Origin: Liquidambar formosana
Lineage: Eukaryota > Streptophyta > Magnoliopsida > Saxifragales > Altingiaceae
DNA: 64,000 bases
Assembly (NCBI GenBank): GCA_039720395.1
Contig: CM077831.1
Span: 18,530,982-18,594,981 of the forward strand
Reading direction: 5' to 3'
Shown: in pieces, positions 45,864-55,541 of the stretch
Layout: each line of letters starts with the position of its first letter
How positions within the stretch are numbered: the first letter of the stretch is position 1
Translations under genes and position numbers: made by a program
Notes under the pieces: model-generated
The model's input: only the letters and a program-made list of their open reading frames with translations
Database searches by the model: none
Told to the model about the DNA's origin: nothing

Positions 45864-46294
45864 GGTTTCACTAAATCATCTTCTTCGTGGATTTGGACTT
45901 TCTGGAGAACATTATTGGCCAAAGATGGACACTGTACACAATAAATCAACTTCTAAACATCCTACATAATTCTACAAATAAATATACACTACGTACCTCT
46001 TAGAAGTAAAGCAAGTTGAAATTAAATCCTTCCCTCAGGTCCACCGTCAACCCGACAGCGTCTCCTCTGTTGTGCAAAACAAGCTTTTCCCAGTCTCACC
46101 GTTCTAACTTCTCTGTTATATTTTCTTCTCTTTTTTCTTAGTTTATTTCTCTCACCCTTTCCATATTTCTCTCACTCTCAGAATAACTTACAGTTACTCA
46201 GAATTTCACCTCTCACTTATTTCCCCGTCTGACCATCTACCCTCTCCCCTCTATCTGTCCTCTTGACCGTCCCCTGAGCTCCTAGGGGCTCTTT

Positions 46295-46303
46295 CTATTT
46301 ATA
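46295..46303 (-). promoter_or_regulatory. TATA box of the Tat 3' LTR
   Basis: TATAAATAG on the minus strand, about 410 bp from the LTR start and about 175 bp downstream of palindrome cluster 2. Confidence 0.55.
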
Positions 46304-46476
46304 GGAAAAAATCCCCAAGTAAGGTCGTCATGCATGACCTCAAATCCCATCTCTTTTTATCTCCACGCCCCTTCCGTTCAGTGATCGGGCCAATTTTAGT
46401 ATAAATAATTCCCTCGACAATGCTTTCGGTCAAAGTAGGAGGCAAGCCATCATTCAAATGAAGAAAATGGGATCTC

Positions 46477-46568
46477 ACGCGTACGCATAATTATTTTATG
46501 GTACGCATGATTTTTCACGCATACGCATGATCTCACCATGCATACGCATATTATAATATGCGTACGCA
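46477..46568. repeat. palindrome cluster 2 (LTR U3)
   Basis: Five to six copies of ACGCGTACGCAT / ATGCATACGCAT / ATATGCGTACGCA spaced by 10-20 bp of A/T-rich DNA, about 150-240 bp inside the LTR start and upstream of its TATA box. Confidence 0.85.
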
Positions 46569-46715
46569 CCACATTCCTCAGCTGTCTAATTTAATAATTT
46601 AAACCCCTATTTGCTTGCTTTGCACGCAGAAAGAGACCCGAGTCGACAGCAAACATTATGGACCTAATCATCAGGAAATCATCATCAAATATAGGGACAA
46701 AATGGGGTGTCTACA

Positions 46716-46730
46716 GTTGCCCCTCTTTCG
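46716..46730 (-). other. Tat polypurine tract
   Basis: On the minus strand CGAAAGAGGGGCAAC directly precedes the LTR start TGTAGACACC, the usual Tat arrangement. Upstream on that strand (46800-47040) a phrase with GCTGCCTACGTACTC and GAGATCAGACC occurs twice, also typical of this leader. Confidence 0.7.
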
Positions 46731-47333
46731 AATTCTCGCCACTTCGTGGGGAGGATTCGAAAGAAAATCTATAGACGAACATTTTGTCCACATGCAAATC
46801 ACATGCACTCATGCAATGTGTCGGGTCGCACTGGACACATCCAGCTGCCTACGTACTCAGTAGAGATCAGACCTTTACGTAGTTCGAAATGATCAAATTG
46901 GGATTCCCGCAGCAAATTCCCAAAATGTAATAAATATCTCATCCTCATGTATGCAATCAAGCAATGCATTGGGTCGTGCCAGATGCATCTAGCTGCCTAC
47001 GTACTCCGCAGAGATCAGACCCTCGCATAGTTCGTGTAATTAAAATCAAATCAATTCTAAGGAAGATCTCTGCAACAAATTCTAAAACATACTAGAACCC
47101 CACAACAATTCTAGTTATAAATATTCCATTAAGGTTTGACTGGTCTCGCAGCATCCTAGTGAACCAATTATAAGCCTGCCTAATCAAGGCAAAGTGAGAC
47201 TCCTGTAGCAAGTCTCAAGCATCATTGTCGAAACTCCGCAGCATTTCTTACCAAAAATCAGGGTCGGGCCCACTCAAGGCAAATCAAGTTTTTTGCAGAC
47301 AAACTCGAGTCAAAATTTTCAATTTCAATCAAA

Positions 47334-47499
47334 ACATGCGTACGCATATTCTCAATATGCGTACGCACAATATACCACGCGTACGCATGTTATGGGGAAT
47401 CAGCATCCCAAAAGTCGCGCTCTTTTTCAAGTTTCAAAACTACCATGCGTACGCATTTTTAAAATATGCGTACACTTGAAATCACCATACGTACGCATG
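47334..47499. repeat. palindrome cluster 3 (3' leader)
   Basis: ATGCGTACGCAT-type palindromes at about 47336, 47356 and 47378, then again at about 47453, 47467 and 47487. They come in groups of three with spacings near 20 bp. The last one has ACGTACGCATG. Confidence 0.85.
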
Positions 47500-47542
47500 G
47501 TCTTAATCTCCTCAGCACTCGCACGTCCTCCGAGGCAGTACT

Positions 47543-47549
47543 TATAAAG
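47543..47549 (+). promoter_or_regulatory. TATA box of the antisense PMD gene
   Basis: TATAAAG in GTACTTATAAAGGGTTTG, about 120 bp before the ATG at 47668 and followed by a pyrimidine-rich leader. It points right, opposite to the retrotransposon, so this gene seems to have its own promoter. Confidence 0.5.
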
Positions 47550-47667
47550 GGTTTGAAACCCTTTTCTCCTTCTCATTTTTTCCAGCCGTCTTTTCACATT
47601 CTCATTCTTTACAAACTCCTTCTTCTTCTGTGACTCTATTTCTTCTTTCATTCACTTTGTTCTTTTC

Positions 47668-50223
47668 ATGGCTCCCAAGAGACAACGACAGCATGGGTCT
47701 TTTCATTCTTAAGGGGACGATTCCATCAACAAAAGGTGGCTGCCTACCATCCATCCTGACGAGGTCATCATCCCTACCTTCCGTTCGGCGGAGCACTTGT
47801 CCCAGCGTTGTCGGGTGGGCGAGGTACGCTCTCTTGTACCTGTTTTCTTTCATAGAACTCATATCAATATATAGATCTGAAATAATGCATGAGATATCTG
47901 TGGAAATTGAATTGGAAGCATCACCAAAACGATTCTTTTATCCTCTAATCTGTAAATGATCTTTAAAAATCAAATCTTTAATTGTTTTGTTGTGCAAAAT
48001 CATCTGTATATTCACCCTATTCAAAATTGAGCATATGGTTTGACGAAACCAAGAGAATAATGTTTGCCCTTATCTGATATTTGTACGTAAGAAGAGAAAA
48101 AGGACTTATTTTTTAACCCATGGCTGACTCTTATAGCATAAAAATCAAACCTTTTATTTACAAACGTGGTAGAAGCGATCTGCACCTAACCACAAGTACG
48201 CACGGTCCCATGGAGCGTAGGCATAAATTATTATGCGTACGCGTGATATTACTGTCCGTACAAGTAGATGCTTCAAGCGTACGCATATTAAATTACGCGT
48301 ACGCATGACCCGCGTGGTGCCAGCCTATTCTCTTATTTTTCATCTTTTTTGAAGCATTATCTCCTATTGCTATTACATACCTGTATTGTCTCTTACCTGT
48401 TTGGCTCCTGCCAGGCGCATCGTGATCTCACTACTCGGGGGAATGCCTCTACTGCCTGGGCTTGGTGGAAGCGTTTGACTGATAACACCAAGGGGTATGT
48501 CATTCAAGCCGGTTTCGGTTCCGTTGTGGATCTCTTGACGTACGATGGGAGCAAGTCCCTCTGTTATTGCATTGGCGAGCGGTGGTGGGATTCTACCCAT
48601 ACCATGCATATCGCTGGTAAGGAGTTGACCATCACTCCTTATGACATCTTCAGATTGACTGGGTTGAGAGTGGTGGGCCCTCCTATCCCATCCTCGTATC
48701 CTTCCGGGGAGGAGGTCGCGCAGTTTCACCTTCGGGTGATAGGGACGAGCTTTACGTCGGGCCATTGTCATTACACCGACGTGGCAGAGGCCTTTTAGTA
48801 TAGACCTCAGGGAACTACTTGGGAGCAACAGATTATGGCGAGGAGTTTTATCCTGTATTTGATTGGTGCTTTTCTTTTCCCAAATTCTACTCAATCTATG
48901 ACCACAGTCTGGCTAGTAGCTTTGGAGGATTTGGGGATTTGCAGTCAGTTTGCTTGGGGTCAGGCTGTCTTGTCCTATCTATATACCTCCATGGATTCCT
49001 TGAGCAGGGACCAGGTTTCCTCCATCACAGGCTGTTAGCGATTATAGGCGATAAATACTTTTTCCATTGCTTTGTTTGTCACTTGCTTGAATATTGTATT
49101 CTGATGCTCGTCAATATTTTTAATACAGCTTTGGGCCCATCGTTATATCAACTTCACTAGGGATGATGGTCGTCTCATATCGGGGTATGACCGGATACGC
49201 GAATTCTTAGACACTACGCCCTTGAACAAGGTATAATCCTTTAAAATTCTCTAACCAAATACCTTGATTTCCTTGCAATTTTTTGACTTTTCCTCTTACA
49301 GATTTGACCTCGCCCATAGACTGGTGTCCCCTTCACTGGCGACCAGGGTATGCATGATGCAGCATTGAGGGCTTCACTAACCTGCTCTATACTCGATTCT
49401 CCTATTTCCCGAGCCATTTACTTGCCAGAGAGAGTCATGTGGCAGCTCTCCGATGAGGTCCTTGCATGGTAGCAGGTGCCTACGCTTCCTCCCTCCTTCA
49501 TGATCTATCCATACAATATCAGTGATGAGGACTTGGACGTCTGGCAGGCAGGTATACCTTGTGATGCTCGTCTCCTTCCCGAGGAAGATTACGCCACGTT
49601 TGCGGCTGAATTTCTCATGCCCCGACTCCTCGGGCCCCAGGTATATATTTCTTTACATTTCATTGCCTCAAATCACTGTACAACTTGGACTCTTACTGAT
49701 CGTATTTCCCTTTAAGCTGTTCCTCCTGCTGACGAGGGTGAGGATGAAAGGATTAATCCAGTGTTGCCTGGCTGGCATGTGACCGAATGGTCGCCCGCTG
49801 GATATTTTATTGAGAATGAGATCCCACGCCGGGACAACGTCCTGGGCTATCCGATGGCTCCTGGTACTCGCAAAGTGAGTACCTATTCTCTTCTTTTTTC
49901 TTTTTTTTGTTTCCTGCATCATGAACTTATTTGCAAAATATGCGCATATGCATGCATGACTATTCGTATTTCCCCCATTGCAGCTCAACATGACTGAGTC
50001 TGTAGACATGATCCAGCTAGTGGGAAGCCTGAAGGCCATGGTTATTGATTATTCTCTGAGATTGCACGGAGGTCCAATGGCACCTGGTGGCCCACCTGGA
50101 GGCCCACCTGGAGGTAGTAATGATGAGGCTTCGAGCGCTCAGCAGGGTGGGAGCTCATCTCATGCCCCTAGTGTTAGGAGCAGGAGCACTCGAGGACGGG
50201 GACGCCGTGGAGGGCCCTTTTAG
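47668..50223 (+). pseudogene. plant mobile domain (PMD)-like antisense gene, interrupted
   Basis: Start MAPKRQRQ at 47668. Exons read from GT/AG sites: 47668-47823, 48415 to about 49040, 49129-49230, 49302-49640, 49717-49874 and 49984-50223. Exon 2 has the PMD signature: AGFGSVVDLLTYDG, ERWWDSTHTMHI, GKELTITPYDIFRLTGL. The end is Gly/Pro- and Arg-rich (GRGRRGGPF). PMD (PF10536) is shared by plant MAIN/MAIL proteins and by genes carried in retroelements and transposons; its role in elements is not settled. Breaks: TAA at 47710-47712, TAG at 48796-48798, further stops around 49037 and 49305. It lies antisense to the surrounding Tat element with its own TATA box; palindrome cluster 4 is in the first intron and cluster 5 just downstream. 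Confidence 0.8.
48231..48307. repeat. palindrome cluster 4 (intron of PMD gene)
   Basis: ATGCGTACGCGT at about 48233, AAGCGTACGCAT at about 48276 and ACGCGTACGCAT at about 48296, within the first intron of the antisense gene. A weaker CAAGTACGCACGG copy lies at 48193. Confidence 0.8.
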
Positions 50224-50530
50224 CTTAACTTTCTTAAAATACTTATTTGGGGTGTAACTTAAACAATTTCTTTTCTTTTGTTTATTTCTGATCCTACACA
50301 TTTGGTCTGCACATAGTGCCCATACTTTCTATCCATATGACTAATATTCCTGCCTTTTGTCTACATCTTTCGGTGATGGCATCTTTCTTTTGTCTTTCTT
50401 TTTATTTTATTTATTGTACCCGCATCATTAAACGAGAAATAAGCCCAACAAAGTTTATCAAACAAATGGTAATGAGTGGATTGAGGATCAAACATATCAC
50501 AAAGCTTGAAAAAACAGATTTGGTATCACG

Positions 50531-50645
50531 GTGCGTACGCATAATCAAACTATGCGTACGCATGAAATTGGGTGCATACGCATGAAAAAGGGTGCGTACG
50601 CATATTACAGATATGCGTACGCATGAAAAACCATGCGTACGCATG
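50531..50645. repeat. palindrome cluster 5 (downstream of PMD gene)
   Basis: Six units in 115 bp: GTGCGTACGCAT, ATGCGTACGCAT, GTGCATACGCAT, GTGCGTACGCAT, ATGCGTACGCAT and ATGCGTACGCAT, spaced 10-12 bp apart. The densest and most perfect of the five clusters. It lies about 85 bp before the GGCAC target site of the solo LTR. Confidence 0.88.
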
Positions 50646-50729
50646 AGGGAATGCCAACCACATTTTTAGTGCTTTGACCAACACTGTCCACCTTTTCATC
50701 ATTAAAATGACTTTTAGTGCATGGGGCAC

Positions 50730-53700
50730 TGTGAACCCTAAAAAAGTGGCCCACAAGGATTTAAAAGTCGCCAGTTTGTGAACCCAGGAAAGCGGGCCCA
50801 CGAATGGGTTTGAAAAAGGAAAAGGGAGTCGCCACCTTATTTTTTAAAGGAAACAAGGAAAACCCTAAAAAACAGTTTTGTTTTAGGAAAACAAAAGATT
50901 GACTCCATGTTTAAAAATGGTAAGGCAAAAGATCTTTTGGAAACCAGAGAAATCGGGGATTCGGAGGCTGAGTTACGATATGGGAAGGTTTTAGGCAAAG
51001 CCTATAGGCACCCATATCGCCCTAAACGGTCTCTTAATTTAATTGGGCTAAATCAAAGTCTTAATCACACAAAAATCAACAATTATCATCACAAGACAGC
51101 ATGCATATCATTCATTCATTCATCCATATAATCAAGTAAATCAAAGAAAAACATAAAAAAGAAAGAAGGGAGAGAAAGCCTAGGATACTTAGTATCCTAG
51201 GGCGGACTTGAACCTCACGAAGAGCGCCTACGTACCATGTATGGAAATACATGGATCAAAGTCCACGTAGTTCGAAAGGGAATAGGGTTATAACCTAATA
51301 GAGGCCTATGGTAAACCCTAAGTTTCCTTTCAAGTAAAACATGGTAAGTTTCCAAAAAATAAATGATTCTTCAAAAGATCTTTAGTAAATACGGAATTTG
51401 ATAAAAATGGAAACTTTGATTTAAAAGGTATTTTTATGAAAGGATACTATAGGAATTACCATATTCCCCTATTAGGAAATAACCCTAGGAGGGAGAAAGG
51501 GAAAGTTTCAAGAAAAGGAAAGAAGGGTGAATTGGGGCACCCTCATACCCTACTTACCTTTAAGCAAAAGCAACCTGTCAAAATAACCGCGCTATTGCAT
51601 AGGGTAATTATCTTATTTGCAAGATTTCATCTTGCAATAGCCAAAATAACCACCCCACATTGGTGGGGTAGTTGCACCTGTTGTACCTGTCAAAGCACCT
51701 GCAATTTGCATGCAAAATACACCAAAAATACCAACCAACCAAGCTAGGTTCCAATCAAGCAATTATCATGCTTAAACATAAGCTAACACATGCTCAAAAC
51801 ATCATATTAAGGACAAATAACAGATATGGACAGAATTGAAATAGAGTTTAAAATCAACCACAAGTCATGCGAACAACATGAATCATAAGCTAACTAAAAC
51901 CCTAATTCAGTCCTATATGCAATGACATGCAAATAACCCTAAAAATCAACCATATGAATGCTCCAAATATCATATTTAAGGCAATAAACAAATCTGGACA
52001 GAATAGAAACAAGGTCTATATTCATTCACTAAATATGCAAACAACATAAGCAGTGAATAATTACAAACCCTAGTTTAATCCTAGAACCATGACATGCATA
52101 AAAACCCTAAAATCCACTACATGAATGCTAAAAATACCATAGTTATCTAATATGCAATCCACATATAGCAACTATGAAGAAAAAACAGAGAAAATCCCTA
52201 AGCTATCATGCTATATGCAACTAAACCAACACAAAGATGATAAAAACCCTAGAATCACACTAGTGCATACAATCCCATGAAATAACCCTAAATCATGCAA
52301 AACCAAATATGAACAGCATTCTAACCATGCATATTAATCAATAGAATGATCCACACATGATAAAGACATAGACTTTCACATGAAATAAAGCTATTCTAAG
52401 CATAAACTCAATTTCAGCACTAAGGAAACCCTAGAATTGTAACTATGCATGAGATCACATTAAACAGCCCTCTAGCATGTAAAAATGACCATGAACAAGA
52501 TTATAATCATGCATATTAACTCACAAAAGCATCAACACATGATAAAAACATAAGCTTGAATATGAAATAATGCTATCCTATGCAGAAAACCCTAATTTGA
52601 ATGAAAGAGAGAAAGGGGGAGAGGTATACCTATGGTGGCTGCTGTAGAAAGTCCTCCTCCTCTTATGCACTGCTGGGAATTCCTTCCTTTAAGCCTTCAA
52701 GCCCAACTCCAGCCCTCCTTCAAGCTTTCTCTCTCACTCTCTCACTCAAAGTTTAGGTTAAACTACCCTAAGGATGACTGCCATAGCCTCCAATGTGCCT
52801 CCCACTTTAGAAATTGCCTCCCACTTCAGAAATTGCCTCTAGGTGGCCCCTAATGCTGAAGTATAAAGGGGTATTTATAAGGATTAAGTGGAATCAATCA
52901 ATGGTTGGGATTAAAACCCTAAATATTAATCCAAGGGTCCTTAGAGACTTCCTTGGTGCTCAAGTAGGTCAAATAGGGCTGAAAATAAGATGGAATGGCG
53001 GCTGGAAGCAAAAAATCCGTCAAAAATAGGAAGGAATCCCGCTTCAGCATGATTTTAGGAAGGTAGCTCGGCTGACCACCCAGGGCTAGGCGGCTAACCA
53101 CCTGGCCTTGGGCGGCTGACCACCTGGGCTGGGCAGTTAGCCGCCAAGCCCCAGGTGGTCACCCGAGCGCGCCATCAGCAATTGCCTTATTTGAGCCCTT
53201 TCAGCTTCCAAATGTGTTTCGGGGGTCAAATAGAGTCTGATTTTGACGAAACGAAAGCCAAAACGACCGTGCTTCGATGAGGAATGTAATTTAATACATT
53301 TTAGGGCAAAAATCCCTAGCCATGGCTGCATGGTTGGGTTTCACAAAGGCGGCTAACCACTATGCACCACCGTTGCTAAGCTTAGGTATGCACACAGGGT
53401 CGCACCGAATGCTTTCCAATTCAAAATTCAACCTTCCAAAACATCTTTAGGAATGAAATTAAGACTAATTAAAGTCAAATGAGTGGGAATGGAGTGAAAA
53501 TCATGAGCCGATTTGAGCCAACCCGAAGTGGGTCTCTTAACCAAATTGAACCTTATTGAGCCATTTTAATCCCGAACCATTGATTCATCAAATTGAACCC
53601 ATAAATACCTCAAATGCATCCTCATGAACTCTAATTGACAATTTGGAGATCATTTCAAGGTTAAATGAAAATTTTGTAACCTAAAAGACGATTATGCCCC

Positions 53701-53876
53701 TCAAGTCACAAAAGCTCTTATTATCCCTCAAGATCAACTCCAAATTGAACCAAAATTCATATCTAATGTCTTTGTGATTCTAGAAAACTAATGCAAGTAA
53801 CTAGACTCGAAAACAAAACAAAAAAATGCATGGAATGACAAACCCTAGTAAGGTGGTGCAAAAATGGGGTGTGACA
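50730..53876 (-). mobile_element. 3.15-kb solo LTR (same family as 33590-36733)
   Basis: On the plus strand begins TGTGAACCC and ends GGGGTGTGACA, flanked by GGCAC at 50725-50729 and 53877-53881, a perfect 5-bp target duplication. Its minus strand matches the ends of the solo LTR at 33590-36733, but its middle has a different U3 with a tandem GGCGGCTGACCACCTGGGC-type repeat (53065-53160) and a TATA box at 52872-52879. A short duplication of the terminal TGTGAACCC phrase occurs at 50730 and 50776. No coding region. Confidence 0.88.
52872..52879 (-). promoter_or_regulatory. TATA box of the second 3.15-kb solo LTR
   Basis: TATAAATA on the minus strand in CCTTATAAATACCCC, about 1.0 kb into the LTR, as in the sister copy. 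Confidence 0.5.
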
Positions 53877-53916
53877 GGCACCTCCCTATTTCAGCCAGCA
53901 ACGTTGTTCTTCCTTC

Positions 53917-53925
53917 TATAAATAG
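53917..53925 (+). promoter_or_regulatory. TATA box of the antisense DUF7745 gene
   Basis: TATAAATAG in CTTCTATAAATAGGTAATC, 49 bp before the ATG at 53966. A strong plant TATA match, antisense to the retrotransposon. Confidence 0.55.
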
Positions 53926-53965
53926 GTAATCCCTCCTATTTACTCTCCCAACCTTTTAGGATATC

Positions 53966-55009
53966 ATGGCAAGCCCTTTCTCTCTCCTGAATATCAAAAG
54001 GTGGCTTCTGTCTGTCAACCGCCAAACAGTCCAACTATTTGAGTCAACTCATCTTTCTTCTTTAATCCACTACTGCTAAGCAAAGATCAATAAAGATTTC
54101 TTCTCAACGGTTATAAAATATTGGGACCCTCTTCGTCATGTGTTCCGTTTTAACAACATAGAGATTTGCCCCACCATAGAAGAATTTAGTGCAATTCTCA
54201 ATTACCCCGTTTCCCATGATCCTTTGTTTCCTTCTCAAGCTATCCTTCTTTCTTCTGACCTTGCCTTGGCTCTAAACATTTCTGTAGAGTAGGCCAGATC
54301 ATGGTGCATCGATTCCACCATAAATCTTGAACCTCTTGTGCAACGTTTTTCTACGGTTCTTCCTTTACTAAACAATTATGCGTTCAAGGCTCTTTGTCTA
54401 TGTTTATTAGCGGGGTATCTTCTCATCAGTGACCTCTACTCAGTCGATTTGGCTCTCCTTCATGTGGTTCAACACATTTCTTCCCATAATCCGTGCATGA
54501 TAATTCTTGCAGAAACCCTCAATGGCCTTGATGATGCAGTACAAATAGAGACTTCCTTACTACATGGCAGCCCTCTTCTATTACAGGTAATCCATCACTC
54601 TTTTATTATTAGTCTATCCAATCAACACTTTTTTACCTTTCCCATCCATCAGATATGGCTATATGAACGTCTCCAATTGGTTGAAGCGCCAACAATATAT
54701 CCTTATCGACCAGAACATTATTGCTATTGCAAGCTGGCTAAACCCTTTCCCAATTATGAGAAACTGCAAGAATTCTTGGGCTCTTTGTCTTGTCACCACA
54801 TCCTTTGGCACTGCCCATGGTGGCACATCGATCAAATGACCACCGAGTTGGTATTCCCTGGGAGTGTAATGTTGGTTGGTCTGCACGATATCTCATACTA
54901 TCCTGCGTCTCGTATTGCACGCCAATTCGGGAAGAATCAATATGCTCTTATCAAAGATCATGCTGGATACACCTGCCCTATCTTCGCCCGAGCCATTAAA
55001 CGAGTTTAA
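53966..55009 (+). pseudogene. DUF7745-like antisense gene, interrupted
   Basis: Start MASPFSLLNIKRWLLSV at 53966. The frame carries the features I associate with plant DUF7745 proteins: TIEEFSAILNYPV, then ALCLCLLAGYLLISD, ILAETLNGLDDAV, GSPLLLQ before an intron (54587-54652), IWLYERLQLVEAP, then a WHCPWW block and PASRIARQFGKNQ. In-frame stops lie at 54077 (TAA) and 54290 (TAG); the intron is 66 bp and read-through would stay open. After the stop at 55007 another frame continues with YYDWLARDLENTKKVEPKSP to 55194, suggesting a late frameshift. No catalytic function is known for the family. It lies between integrase and the 3' part of the Tat element, antisense, with its own TATA box. Confidence 0.7.
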
Positions 55010-55194
55010 TCATTATGGAAAAATAGGTCACGGATGGAAACCTTCGGGCCCCGACATTAGTAAGTCCACCATCATCTTATTATGACTGGCTGGCTAGAGA
55101 TTTAGAAAATACCAAGAAAGTGGAACCAAAATCTCCCCATAAGAGGAAAGAATCAACTGGAGAAGAAGGGCCTTCAAAGAGGATAAGAAAGTGA

Positions 55195-55541
55195 AAATGA
55201 AACGTATGTCGATACCTCTTTCTTCAGATTTTACTGTACATTTCGTCATTTCCTTCTTACATTTTTAATTTAAATAAAAAGGATCAAGATGTACTAGTTA
55301 TCCATTCTCAAGAATTCGCTTTTTAATTGACCCATGTATTTAACAAGAATCTTGATAATTACGAATTGGTTTCACCATTGTCTCCATAGATTATAACATC
55401 TCATTTTTCTTCCATAATATGGACTGCACCCATTCAGGGCTACCTACGTATTCCCTTTAAACTTTGTGATGATTTACTTCTTTTTTTTTTTTTTCTTCTT
55501 TTTCCTGGGAAATCAGGTCCTTGTAGTTCATATGCTTCTTT
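55195..55541. other. convergent 3' region between DUF7745 gene and pol
   Basis: T-rich DNA where the plus-strand antisense gene and the minus-strand pol end towards each other. It contains a phrase CTACCTACGTATTCC near 55441, a form also found in the Tat 3' leader, and a T-run near 55481-55494. No gene. Confidence 0.5.

Larger units (their letters stand above)
45355..46715 (-). repeat. Tat 3' LTR
   Basis: On the minus strand it starts TGTAGACACCCCATTTTG right after a purine tract and ends CGCCCACA at 45355, 1361 bp. It has a TATA box (46295-46303) and, near the end, GGTGGCGACTC, a phrase common near Tat LTR 3' ends. The matching 5' LTR is not recognised in the window. Two palindrome clusters lie in it (45769-45863 and 46477-46568). 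The left border is inferred from the TG...CA rule and from comparison with the solo LTRs. Confidence 0.65.

Noticed and set aside
47225..47651. Open frames with repeated MRTH/AYA wording
   Set aside because: By-products of the ATGCGTACGCAT palindromes, not proteins.
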